From NCBI GenBank assembly GCA_905250125.1, contig CAJNOL010000010.1, positions 307,702-371,701 of the forward strand: DNA of 64,000 nt, read 5' to 3'. Positions 25,031 through 37,071 of this stretch are shown one piece after another. This stretch comes from Rotaria sordida (Eukaryota; Rotifera; Eurotatoria; Philodinida; Philodinidae). The notes beneath the pieces were generated by a model, which had not been told where the DNA came from, did not search any database, and saw nothing but the letters and a program-made list of their open reading frames with translations. The stretch's first letter is position 1. Every line of letters starts with the position of its first letter. Made by a program: the position numbers and the translations under genes.

Positions 25031-25585
25031 ATTGATTAGTAAATAATCAATATTCGTTTGAAAAGTAGTTAATCTAAAAGACGAAAAACAAAATATTTAT
25101 CATTGATGTATCTATCAAAAAATAATTGATGTACAATAAAGTTTAAAGTATTATAAAGCATTCTTTTGATATGTTGAATTCATGTTGTAATCGAAGTAAA
25201 TTTTTTAAAATAATAAAAAACGGATGGTTGTAGACAAATACAAAATGAAAGAAAAGACAAGATTCTAATGAAAAAGAATCTATCATATCGATATTTGTTT
25301 TTTTTTCGTTCTGTCTCATCTGTTCCACATGAAGAAAAAAAAATGCTTGTAAGAGTATACTTGAAGAGTACTGTTATTGCTTTCAATTTCTTCAATGTAT
25401 GTTTATTTGTCGTCATTTCTCGCTTCTGTTGATCATTATATAAATGTGCATAAAAACTACTATCATAAGAGTAACTGCAATTAACTAAGTTAATAGAAAA
25501 ACAAAGTTTAGTTTTTAATAAAAAAAAAGAGCTCCATAGATCAAATAAAACAAATGCTGGTTTATAGATAGTGTCTTTTTTAAAG

Positions 25586-26370
25586 TCATTTTTTTCTATT
25601 AATACTCATTGATTCAAGTAATGTTTTTAATTGTTTGCGTCGTTGATTAATATATTCCGATGAAATACATTGATTAATTTCATTCATAAATTTTTCAAAA
25701 AGATCTTTATCATATTTATCTTTATTGGAATTTTTTAATGAATAATATTCATAAATAAATCGACAAAATTCTTCAACAATAACAATTACATATAATCCAC
25801 AATCAAAACCATTTTTTTGTTGTGGACAACGACAATTTATTAAAGTTATATGATCATCATGAAAAAATGCTTGAAATTTTTGTTGAACTTCTTTTGCTGT
25901 ATGATCATTTAATAATGACATTGAATCAAAATGATATAAAATTTTTTCTGAAGAAAATTTTTATTAATTCTAACAAAAAAAATTTTATAAATTTTTTTTC
26001 TTATTATCATACCTTGAATAGAAAGTATTAATAATGACCAATGTGAACCACCAAAAACTGTTACACGTGTATTATCATTAATTGGTAAAATAAGAAATTT
26101 TTTTTCAAGAAAATCTATCGATTGTAGAAGTTGTTCAGCAAATAAATTATCACTCATTTTTAATAATTGTACAACAGGTGGTGTAACAAATACAAATAAA
26201 TTTTTCATATCATTAGTAAATTTTGATTCATATTGTAAATATTCAAAAGCAAATGTTATTATGTTATCGTCAAGCCAATTTGAATCATCGAGAGTTTTTA
26301 AATTTGATAAACGTACAATTGAATCTTGATAACTAACAAGTATCGGATCAGATTCCAAAGAAGAAGACAT
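25586..26370 (-). CDS. SENP8: Sentrin-specific protease 8 (NEDD8 deneddylase)
   Basis: Ulp1/C48-family cysteine protease that processes the NEDD8 precursor and removes NEDD8 from proteins. Two exons on minus, 26013-26370 and 25586-25947, split by a 65-bp intron; 239 aa (human 212). The alignment to human SENP8 runs nearly end to end: ILVSYQDSIVRLS, DDSNWLDDNIITFAFEYL, LPINDN, GGSHWSLL, FYHFDS, QKNGFDCGLYVI. The catalytic triad is visible as H110, D126 and C168, with the oxyanion glutamine Q162. All required residues are present, so it should be active. The start codon lies 273 bp from the split start of the divergent gene at 26644, suggesting a shared promoter. Confidence 0.93.
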
Positions 26371-26643
26371 TGTCAGTACAATAAAATAAAAAAAAGAAAA
26401 GAGAGCATCTAAATAACAAGAGAAATATACTTATTGGCAAATACTATATCATCGATAGATGTCGTTATAAACCGATAGAAAACTTTTTCGAATTTAATAA
26501 ATACGAAAGAAAATACTATATAGTCAGCTTCATGAAAACATAACTGTCGAGAAATAATAGATAATAGATAGACCGTTAAATCTATCGTCTAGTAAATTCG
26601 AAAGAATAGAAATTCATCTAACACATTTTATAACATTTCGATA

Positions 26644-27436
26644 AGTAAGAAAATTTTATTTTCGTGAATATGTTTTAAAAAAAGATTTCTTCCTATCGAT
26701 TTTAGTGTCGATTTACTATAGTCAAACGAATCTTATTATTCCCGAACTTGATAATGATCCGGCTATTTTAAAAGTAGATTCAAAAAAAGAAAAACAAATT
26801 ATTTTTTTTTTAATCGTTTTTTTCTTTTCATACTAATAGGTTATTCATGATGGTGAAAAACTAGAACGAGAAACATATCGTAAAGAATTAATGCAAATAT
26901 TAAAAATTCAACCATCCATTACATCTGATTTGAATCAATCAATATCTCAAACAATGAATAATTCCATCAGTCATGAAAGTATTCAAACAACACCGGGTAG
27001 TACAACAGATATTGATCGAACAAATCAAATATGGATTAAACGAACAGTACCCGTAACACCAAATTCAAATTTATATCGTCGACAACATTATCGTTCAGTA
27101 CTTCATCAACGTTCATTAAATAGTAGTGGAGAAAGTTTGACGAATCGTAGTTTAATCGATAGTCCTAAAAGTAGTAATAACAGTTTTATAAAACAAACAC
27201 GGTCTGATATGAATTTATCTTCATCACCAATATCAAATAATAAAATAAATTCAATACAAACAAATAGTAATATATCATTGACACCATCAGGAGTTATTGT
27301 AACCGATTATCGACAATCAATGATGATGAAACGTATTGTTAATCCGTAAGTTTGTATTTATTAATAGATGTTTTTTTTTTCTAGTCTATTCTTTTGTTAT
27401 TATTATAGGCAATGGAATATTATTCCTTTTGCATAG
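26644..27436 (+). CDS. Unrecognised Ser/Asn-rich 200-aa protein with split start codon
   Basis: Exons: up to 26644 (5' UTR plus the A of ATG), 26706-26773, 26840-27345, 27409-27436. The reading frame is open through all junctions and gives 200 aa beginning MSIYYSQTNLIIPELDNDP and ending IVNPQWNIIPFA. Residues 1-50 look structured (LERETYRKELMQILK is helical). The middle is rich in Ser, Asn, Thr and Arg with several SP/TP sites, suggesting a disordered, phosphorylated regulator. The short last exon preserves a conserved-looking W-x-I-I-P-F end. I do not recognise the family. The start is inferred: the only in-frame ATG upstream of the conserved-looking N-terminus is formed by joining the A before donor GTAAGA (26645) to TG after acceptor TTTTAG (26705). 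The alternative is an internal ATG (26891) or trans-splicing. Confidence 0.5.
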
Positions 27437-27654
27437 AAACAATATTTTTTTGGTCGTTTTGTTTTTTTGATTATAAACATTATTTGTTCATGTTCTACTA
27501 TATATGTGTTTGTGTACGTATATCAGATGCTTATTATATACATCCGATAAGATAAAAACAAAAAAGATGAATAAAAACAAGGATTTTTTTTATTGGAAAA
27601 AAAAGAATAAGAATAAGAAAGCTTATGATTGTCTAAAGAAAAAGATATATTTGA

Positions 27655-29629
27655 TTAAGTATTTGTTGATGGTGGAATTTCATGATCTTCATCATCATCA
27701 CCCAAATCCATAACATTGCTGTATGGACTATCTATAAAAAAAAAAAAAAAAAAAAAAAAAAGAAAAATGAGGAATAATTAGTCATATTGTTTATGACGTG
27801 ATCAGACAATATATTTTAGTTGTATTAGATAAAAATTGAATACTAATTGAAAGATCGATTATGACATTAGTAAAGAAACAGTGGCTTTACAAAATCATAA
27901 ATTACAGAATTTTCTCAACGAAAAAAGGTAATTACTACTATTCGTAGACTGTACAAGATATTTGGATTATACTTTTTTTTGTTGTTTTATTGAAAAACAC
28001 CACATAAAAGATGATATTGTCTTAAGAAATTTCGTGTATTCGATTCTTACTTTGAAAAAACATAAGTTTTATGTTCATCAGAAAAGTACTTCTTGTACAA
28101 ACTTAATCGGATATTTATCAGTCTTACCAATAATATTTAAGAAAATAAATATCTCTAGCAATAAATGAATCATGGAGATTTCCGTAGTTTCTATTCAGAT
28201 AAATATTTCAAGTTCAAATCCAATCAAAATTTTCTACTTTCGAAATTGAAGTACAACTCGATGTTAAGAATATGCACAATAACTTACTAAAATCAGCAGG
28301 TAAATGTACTGTAAATCGAGCTGGATGTTTACTAATCGATGGTATAACACTAGATGATTCATTATTAGCATTATTCGCTTCATTAAGTACGATAAAAGTT
28401 TCACCTTGATCTTCATTCTTTAACTTTACACCAACATCATGGGCTTGTTCAATACAGTCAATCTATTAGAACAAAAGAAAAAGAAAAAGAAGAATCAACA
28501 ATGTATTTCAATAACAATAAATTCAAACAAACTTCTTCTTTAGTTCCAATAAATGGTGTACGTATATATTGTAATGAAATGTCTTCAAATAATTGTATAA
28601 GTCGATCTCGTACCCTTTCATAATGAATATAAGCATTTTCATCAAATGTAGGTGTTTCTTCAGAAACACTCGTATCGCGTGGTAGACCGGTTGTTAAGCA
28701 TCTTATTAAATCATTTTAATTTAATTTGAAGTTAAAACAAAATTCCAAACTTACTTAATACAATTAAGAGAAAATTGTGTAAGAGAAGAAAGTTCTAATA
28801 TTCGTGGATGATTAGGATCACCTATAGAAAAAGCAATAATTGATTTACCAATACAAAATTTTTCAAGACGTAATTTTGTAGGAAAATTTGGAATTGGTAC
28901 TGTATTTATTGACGACGTAAATTCAATATCAATTGGTAATTCATAACGTATAATTATTTCTGGTAATGTAAATAAACTATCCGCTGTATTCTTATGATAT
29001 GAACTATCAAATTCATCATCAAGAATTTTTGTAGCAAAATGAAATACATTTGTTGTATCAGTTGGATCAAGAAGAAATTCTTGATCATTTTTATCCATTA
29101 AAACAAACATTTCTTTTCCATTTGTTATTGTTGCTGATTTTTCAATACGGTTTAATGTAAGGTGTGTATTTTGTTTTAATAAAACAGGTATTGTTTGATT
29201 TGTTGGTAATAATAATAGAACCGATGTATCTCGAAGTAAACGTATATGTTCACGTGGCATTTTAAAACGTAATAATTCTAAAGCATTAGTAAATTCCCAC
29301 CAACGAGGTTTATATATTGGATTTGCTGATAATACACGACATTGACCTTGAAACCAATCTGGAACAATAAATGTTCGATCATCTGGAAATAAAGATTTTG
29401 ATATAATTAAATGTCGATCATGTATTGATTGTAAATAAAGTATATCATTTTTAACTAAATTTGTTTCCCATGATTGACTAACACGGATTATTTGAGGTAA
29501 TTGAAAATATTCAATAAAATCACTAAAAAGACATTCGCCTGTTTCCCAATCAAATTGTTTTATTTCGTTTGTTATATCATCGAGAATATCTTTTTGAGCA
29601 AGAGGTAATTGTACTGGAAATGCCGCCAT
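27655..29629 (-). CDS. CABIT-domain protein (THEMIS/GAREM-like)
   Basis: Four exons on minus: 28755-29629, 28533-28701, 28288-28462, 27655-27731, phase-consistent, 431 aa. Residues about 35-290 resemble one CABIT domain: FIEYFQLPQIIRV, VKNDILYLQSIHDRHLII, then IVPDWFQGQCRVL, and a second half with FPTKLRLEKFCIGKSIIAF. Known CABIT proteins (THEMIS, GAREM) are signalling adaptors that bind Grb2 or SHP phosphatases. No SAM domain or proline-rich Grb2 site is seen here; the tail (ISKHPARFTVHLPADF, then an acidic GDDDEDHE stretch) is short. The assignment rests on pattern and memory, not a profile score. A strong acceptor-like TTTTTATAG (29663-29664) lies 33 bases before the ATG. Its 3' end converges with the plus gene ending at 27436. 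Confidence 0.6.
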
Positions 29630-31870
29630 TATTATGAATAGAGAAAATGGTTCGTTTTTTATCTATAAAAACAAAAAAAAGAAAAAGGTAAAATAAACAT
29701 GGATTTTAGACTTCGCGGTTGACTGCTTACATATAGTTAGGTGTATATATAGATTAATGAGAAAGAGAGAAAAAAAACGAAAAAAGTACATTAGGAGATT
29801 ATTTAAGAAAGGCGTCTGCAGAAGAAGGACTTCAGATGGTTTTCAAATTCTGTACTTGGAGCTTATAGATTGTTTCAAGTGTCAGACATGAGTTATCAGT
29901 TTGAACAAATTGCTTGTAGCGATCATTCAAATGTCCATATAAAAGTCATGATAAATATGAAAGTAAGAAATCTGCAATTCGATTTGTGTTCGATTACAAA
30001 ATTTATTAAAAAATGTAATCTTGTGTTTTTCTTAAGGAAAATACCAACAATTTCAGATGATTAAGTTTCTTATCGGAAATTATTTCAAGTCGAATTATGA
30101 AATAATTATATACGATTTTAGTCTTACAAAAAAAAAGACTGCTTTATCTCGGATCGAATCATACAAGTAGTGATCCATGATGATTATCGAGTTTTACTAC
30201 TCATAAATGATTATTTTAAATAAAATTCATTGAGATAGTATACAACATACTAGCTTTTGTTTGTATCTATTCTAAACTTACAGCTTACTTGCTGATAGGA
30301 ATGTTACCAAAACAAAATCATTTAGATTAAAATTCTTGATTGTTTTGGTACGTAGAAAGAACTAAAAGTGTTTGCAAATAGTCCTTTCATTCTACTTTTC
30401 AGCAGACACAGAACATAGAATAATAGAATCATTGACTCTCGTTGGAACTTTTTAGCAGAAAATATCTTCATATCACTTTCTGCCAGAGACAAACATAATA
30501 GACTTAAAACTTGCTTTCTATATATTCCATGAGATCATAAAAGATCTTGCAAAAGATTTTAGAAATTTTCACACAAAGCCTAAAGTCTTTTGAAGGAAAA
30601 GTTTCCTTTATCATTTCCTTTCGAATCTAGGAGCCTGATTCTAGAGCCTATCGTGTTGATTCTGAGACCGATTCAACGGATCATACTCTAAAAATAACAG
30701 TCAATTATAACTTGATTATTATAAGATCATTGTCAAGATTGTTTGAGAGATGTGTAGAGATGTACGAGTAGTAGAATTTCGAGCGACTATTCGACACAGA
30801 CTACAAAATTTTATTGAAATTAGGAGTGCGGCTCTGAAAAAGTTTAAATAAACCAGATGCGAAAACAAAAAATATAGTATCCGATGAACTCTACTTGATT
30901 CAAATAATTAGATATTCTTTCCGAATAATCTTTTATATGTATGATTATTCGCTATTGTGTATATTCAGTCATCCGAGGATTAGATCATCACATCAATAAG
31001 TATACCTGTTAAACGATCAGCCTTCCATGCGTGAATATCGAAATAAGAACAAATGTTCATCGTTTTTTTTCTTTCTTTCTACATGTAAATATATATATAT
31101 ATATATATACATATGTATGTATGTGTGTGTGGTCAGACAGGTGACCGTTTCATTCTTTTTTATTTTTCATTTTACCAAAAAAAAAAAGGTTTTCTGTCTC
31201 TTAAAGACAACATACCACACACACGCACTTACAAACATAAAACATCATCAGACAACAGCAAAAAGAAAAAAAAGAGCGAGAGAAAATGAAGAAACACACC
31301 AATCACAATGAACGTTTGTCAGGTGTTTCTCAAGAAGACGAAAAAAAAGTAAATAACTCAATAGCAGCAACAGCAGTGAAGAAACTCTGTACACAAATAT
31401 ATGGAAGAACTGTGATAGTGTTATTTTGTTGTTTTGTTTTTTAATACATACATACACACACATAATACATACAAATAACAACAGACAACGGCGAAAAATA
31501 ATCACAAAAAGCAAAAAAAAAAAAAGAAAACGTACGTACACACATACACAAAAACATATGATGGGAAGATGAAGAAGAAAAAAAAGAACATCTATAGATA
31601 TTTATATAAATAATGAACATCAATAACAACAACAACAATGAAGGATAGAGAACGACTAGAAAAAGAAACGAAAATTTTTCATTTGACTAAAAAAACAAAA
31701 AAAAAACACCGAAAAATTCAATTTTTTTTTCTCATTTTTTTCAGTGTATTTTCATTGTGGTATGAGAAACATTGAAAAGGTTCTATCTGGCTACATATAA
31801 ACTCGATATTTGTTTTTTTTTGCGGAATATGGCACAATGGAGTGTTTATAATGTGTCGAACCAATAATTT
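29630..31870. other. Intergenic with dispersed repeat and microsatellites
   Basis: No gene found. About 30585-30800 shares ordered blocks with 59140-59345 (GACAATTATAACTTGATT, an AAGATCA/AAGATTA block, then a GTGTAGAGATGTA/GTGTATAGTATGTTA block). An (AT)n tract sits at 31088-31109. From about 31020 the sequence becomes rich in CA and A tracts leading into the ZEB 3' region. Confidence 0.5.
30585..30800. repeat. Dispersed repeat, copy 1 (partner at 59140-59345)
   Basis: Recognised by collinear similarity to 59140-59345: a GATTCTGAGACCGATTCAACG-like block, TCAATTATAACTTGATTATTA, and GTGTAGAGATGTACGAGTAG. Moderately diverged, with no coding potential and no clear termini. Confidence 0.5.
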
Positions 31871-34800
31871 TTACTCATTTATTGTAGCATTATTTATCTC
31901 ATTTTGTTGGTTTGAATCTTCTATATGATTTGTTTCTATTTCTTCTTCTTCATTTTGAGATTGTTGTTGTTGTTGTTGTTGTTTATCTTCAAGATCTTCA
32001 TCTTCAATAAGTTCATCATCTTCCATAATCATATTTGGATTATCAGTTAATCGATTTGTATCAACAGCTGCGGCAGCCGCAGCAGCAGCAGCGGCTGCTG
32101 CAGCTTCAGTTTGATATGGACGACAATATTTATATCGATGATTCATATGTTGACTAAACGAACCTTTAAAATAAAAAATAAAACAAATCAATAAGTAAAT
32201 AAAAAATAAAATCAATCTTTAAATTCTACTTACCAGAATGACTAAAACGTTTAAAACATTTTGTACATTGAAATGGTTTTTCACCTGTATGTAAACGACG
32301 ATGTTCAGCTAAATGATGTTTATGTTTAAATGCTTTTGTACAAACATCACATACAAATGGTCGAACACCTAAAATATACATAAAAGCAAAAAGAATATTT
32401 CTTATTAATTTTATATTTTCCTCATTTACCTGAATGTTCATATTTATGTCGTGCTAATGAACTTTGTTTACTAAAACGTTTATCGCACATGTCACATGCA
32501 TACATTTCACCTTGTATATGATTTTTCCATGATTTTCTTTTACGTGTTAAGTCATTATCCATTAATTGACCACATAAAGATGATGATTCATCATTTGATA
32601 AAAGACTTGTTTCAGATGAACAATTATCAGCTGTACTATCAGGACTAAATGATTCATTCTAGAAGAAAGAAAAAAAAATCATATGATTTATATTTAATAA
32701 AAATAAATAAAATATTTTTAAAACAGTACTTTGATCCATTCATTTTTAGTTTCATACCAATTTGTATCATTATTAAATGCAACTGTTGCAGTCATATGTA
32801 AATGAGCAGCTAGTTGTTGTTGTTGGTCACCGGATTTCATATGAGATTTTTTTACTGTTAAATCTAATGGTTCAGTTTGTTCTTTCGATATATTTGAATT
32901 TAATGATGAAAATGGAAGTGGTGGAGGTGGTGGTGGTGGAGGTATTGATGAATTATTTGTTGCAGCAGCAGCCATTAATGATGCACGTAAATGATAATAA
33001 GCAAGAGGTAAAAATGGTGTTGTTGCATTGTTATTATTATTATTATTATTATTATTTTGATTCCCACCGGTTGATGTTGATGGAATGATTGTATTAACAG
33101 ATGATTTAATATTATTAGCTGTAGCATAACTTGTACGTAAAACATGAAACCAATGTTGAACATGTTGTTCACTAAGACCAACACGTTTTGATATTTCATG
33201 TAATTCATTTGCATTTGGATATGGATTTAAAGCATAATGTGCACGTAACATATTTAATTGTTGTTTATCAAGTAAATCATTTGTTGATGTTGATGTTGTT
33301 GTTAATAATGAATTATCTTGATCATTTGATAATAAACTACGACGTTTACGTTTACGTATAGGTGATGTTATTGTTGGAATTTCACCAGCTTCAATTTCAT
33401 GATTTAAATTATTATTTCTATCCGATGATGATGATGATGGTGGAGTTGTTAATGATATTGATGGCCACGTTGATGGTGATGGACTACGTGAATGTGATTT
33501 TGGTGTTGATGAATATGAATCTTTACGTTGTTGTTGTTGTTGAGCAGCTGCAGCAGCTAATGCAGCTAATGCAAATGGACCAAAATTAAGCATTGAACGA
33601 GTAGCTAATAAAGCAGCTACTGATGGATTTGTTGTTTGTGGTACTTGCGTGGGTGATGAATGCAAATTATTATTTAGTGTTGATTGTGGATATGCATAAC
33701 ATTTTTTTGATGTCATATGTGATGAATATGAACCCGAATGAGAAAAACGTTTACCACAATTAGCACAAACAAATGGTTTTTCGCCTGTATGTATACGAAC
33801 ATGTTCCTAAATAATTCGAAGAAAATTTTATTTATTTATTTATTTATTTATGTTAGAATTACTTTTAAATGATGTTTAAATTTAAATGCTTTTGAACAAT
33901 GAGAACATTTAAATTTTCTTGTTTGTGGATCAACTTCATGACTTAACATATGACGTTGAAGACGATAAATATTTGCAAAAATTTTATTACATAAATGGCA
34001 TGCTACTTGACTTGCATTATGATTTAATTCGTGTTGATGTAAATCCTCCTAAGTTTAAGAAAGAAAAAAAATATATATATTTAAATTTTTTGTTAAATTT
34101 TAATAACATACTTTATTAGTAAAAACTGCATTACAATGAAGACAACTAATTAAGTTTTCTGTTTGTTCAGGATGACATTGACTTGTATGTAAATGTAAAT
34201 GTGTTATTTGAAGAAATTCATCAGAACAATAAGGACATTTAAATGATTGTTGTTGATTGGACGAATTATTTTCTAAAAATAAAAAAAAAAATTAACCTTT
34301 TTTTTTGATGTTGTAAGTTTCAATAGTTAAACTTATCATCCATCTGTCTATGATTTTATTCATCTGATCACTTGAATAAAAAAAAAAATTCCACTACAGT
34401 CGTTGTTCACAGTGGGTGGGATGAGTATACTTTCTTGATGGCACATGGTCTCATTTGATGATCGATGATCTAGTTAGGTTTTTTTTTTCTCTTTCTTTTC
34501 TTTCTTTGTCTTTATGCATGTCGGTAATATATGTCTATCAAAAGGGGATGGTCTCTCATTCACAATGGGGGTCACTACTTTTCTTTGTATCGGCATTTTT
34601 TGTCTCATCTTTTTGTCGTCACAGATCAACAGTCAATAAGAGGAAAATACTCATGGGATATAATAGTGATCAAACGGATGAACCTTCTGTTCACATCTAG
34701 TACTCATTATAGATAGAAATTCTTTTTTTTTTATTTCTTAATGTTCGTTACCAGGTTCATCATCTTCTTCATCAACTGCCATTGCTGTTGTTGGTAAAAT

Positions 34801-34990
34801 ATCTTCATCAAGTGAAATTTTTCTTGGATGTGAACTGCTATCACATTCGTCATCATCATGATAAGTTGAATGATTACCATTTTCATAAACTAAAAATTCA
34901 GACAAAAAGAAAGTTTGTTTTTTTGGAATTAAAATTTTTTTTTTATTTACCACGATCAACTTCCATCATACCGATCATCGGCAATTGCAT
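31871..34990 (-). CDS. ZEB: ZEB-family zinc-finger homeodomain transcriptional repressor (zfh-1/ZEB1/2 orthologue)
   Basis: Nuclear repressor that binds paired CACCTG E-boxes through two finger clusters and recruits CtBP. Eight exons on minus: 34951-34990, 34752-34889, 34112-34272, 33863-34048, 32730-33806, 32658 down to 32430, 32234-32368, 31871-32163; 752 aa, all phases consistent. The N-terminal cluster has five fingers (C72-C211). The last two, [20 protein letters not shown] and the atypical [21 protein letters not shown], match ZEB closely. The homeodomain is about residues 352-408, with WF at 394-395. The CtBP site PLDLTVKK is at 488-495. The C-terminal cluster has three fingers (589 to about 671), including AFKHKHHL and [19 protein letters not shown]. 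Polyasparagine, polyproline, polyalanine and polyglutamine runs and an acidic tail follow the vertebrate layout in shorter form. An acceptor-like TTTTTCTAG at 35058-35060 and a donor CAG/GTGAGA at 35610 suggest a 5' UTR intron. Confidence 0.94.
33024..33060 (-). repeat. Coding trinucleotide run (polyasparagine) in ZEB
   Basis: On the coding minus strand this AAT-type run encodes about ten asparagines between the homeodomain and the CtBP motif. It is a likely length-variable microsatellite inside an exon. Confidence 0.8.
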
Positions 34991-35377
34991 TTGAATTAAA
35001 CCAACATATACATATATTTATATGTAATGTAAAAATTTTTTTTTTGTTTTGTTCAATCTAGAAAAATAAAAATAAAACATCAGGAGGTCTTATTGTTATT
35101 ATCCACCTGTTTTTAATGTAATATGATCTTTTTTATTTTTTTTCACATTTCTATGTGAAAAAAAATATTTTTTCGATTTATCAAAATCAACATAGGCAGT
35201 GACATGCGGTGTTCAAAAACATGATGATATTAGTATGAACGGCATCGAAGAGAAAAAAAAGAAGAGCCTAACACATACGACTAAATCAAATTTGCTACTT
35301 TGGTCGAGGAAGAGCAATAGCAGTAATAGTCGTATCTTCTTGCCTAATCGATCTACGGACATGATGTGTTGTGCGCA

Positions 35378-35380
<3 letters not shown>

Positions 35381-35410
<30 letters not shown>

Positions 35411-35441
35411 AAGATGCGAATGCGAACGCGCGCTCGCGCGT
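35381..35441. repeat. (GA)n tract joined to a CpG-rich near-palindrome
   Basis: A GAGAGA microsatellite (35381-35411) is followed by ACGCGCGCTCGCGCGT (35426-35441), two perfect 7-base inverted arms around CT. This is the most CpG-dense short stretch I noticed in the window. Confidence 0.7.
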
Positions 35442-37026
35442 AGAAGACGTATTATTTTTACAAACTAACGTCATTACACGACCACCGACCGAACACTGAT
35501 TTACATAAACAGACGACTGACTCTTCTTCCGTCCAACTGAGATAGAAAAGAAGCAAATGCAACATGTATTAATAAATATATTTTGATTATATTTCGGATT
35601 GGTTCTCACCTGTTCATATAGAACAAGAAAAAACTAAAAGGTGATTCGTTCATGTGACATTTTTTATCTTACCTTGATAGCAAATGAAAAAAAGTCCACC
35701 TCAATTGTTTCTCCAATGATAAGCACCGAATAACTACCGGACATATATAAATGCAAAAAAAAAAAATGAATTCTCTTTTTCTCGATTCTTCTCCTTTTTT
35801 TTTTTTTCTTTATGTATGTTACTCTTTTGCTTCTCTATTCACGGGTTCGCTTCGGGCGTTCATCCACCGCGTTTGCGTTCGCCCGAATTTTCTTTTTTTT
35901 TTGTTGCGAGGTGGGTGACATCGAGAAAAGAAGAGACAGCAAAGAAAAAAACTCGAAGGGATGGATTGGTGCATAGAAGAGTATACTATAAAAAAAAATG
36001 CAAAAAAGAAGAAGAAGCGACCGAAACAAGAAAAGACAAAGCCCTCGGTGAACGCGCGAGAAGAAAAAAAAGAGAGGTGAGAGGAGACTGGTTGGTCCAT
36101 TTTGATAATTGGAATGAGGACGACAAGGAAATGCTGTCACCAGTCAGGAGAGAAAAAAAAAGGAGAGATAGAAAGAAACTCGATTCGCGTTCTTCAGAAA
36201 AAAGAGACAGAGAGAGAGAGAGAGACAGAAAAAAAATGTGTATATACCGAATCAGGTCAACAGCACGTCCCACCCAACAAATCTCATTGCATTCATTTTC
36301 CCGTAATTCGAGCAAACTCGTCTTCTCGTCTTCACATATATATATATATATAAATATAATATAGAAGACAAGATGAGGAAAAGAAGATGCATGCAACGCG
36401 TTATCTAAAGGTTTTCAATCACATACATAGTCTGCGCCTGGTTGACACATATTAGCATTGCTAATCGACGTACGCATTCATTGCTTGTCTTCACTCTTTT
36501 TTTTCTCTACACACCGAGAAAAACTCTCGAATAAAAAAAAAAAAGAAAAAGAAAACGGCAACAATCTTCTCCTCTTTAGCTCGTTGTCTGTCGGTGCTTG
36601 CACACATCGGCACACACTCTCATTTCCGTAGTTCAACGGGAATAGACGAACGATGATGCATCGGAAAACGAGAGTAGGCTAAGACGCACACACACACATA
36701 CACACACATAGCACATCATCGGAGAAAAAATGTCAAGAAAAATTTGCTAATTCCATAGGAATGGTATACGCATAAGAGAAGAGAAAACTTATTTGTAATC
36801 TCGTGAGCCAAAAAGATTGTAGGAAAAAAAATATTTTTTGATAAGAAAATCAATATTTAATGTTTCTTTTTGTATTTTTTTTTCTCAATACTAATTCAAT
36901 TAGATTTAAGGTTCAATTTTCAAATTATACAGACAACAAGAAAACCAAGAATATTTATTTTTCAATAAATATCCTTATCAAATTTATTATTTTCGTATTT
37001 GAAATATCAAAAATATCATTTTGCTT

Positions 37027-37027
<1 letters not shown>

Positions 37028-37070
<43 letters not shown>
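37028..37070. repeat. (TAA)n microsatellite
   Basis: About thirteen perfect TAA/ATA units in the ZEB upstream region. Nearby there is also a (CAGA)n run at 37179-37202 and a GAT-rich tract at 37345-37376. Confidence 0.9.

Positions 37071-37071
<1 letters not shown>

Noticed and set aside
17170-31870. Possible operon of consecutive minus genes
   Set aside because: Spacings are 0.5-4 kb and one plus-strand gene interrupts the series; nothing suggests a polycistron.
35816-36364. 182-codon plus ORF (and overlapping minus ORFs) in the ZEB upstream region
   Set aside because: Composition is Arg/Lys/Glu or Ser/Phe from purine and pyrimidine tracts, open in several frames on both strands at once, with no domain, no start context and no splice support.
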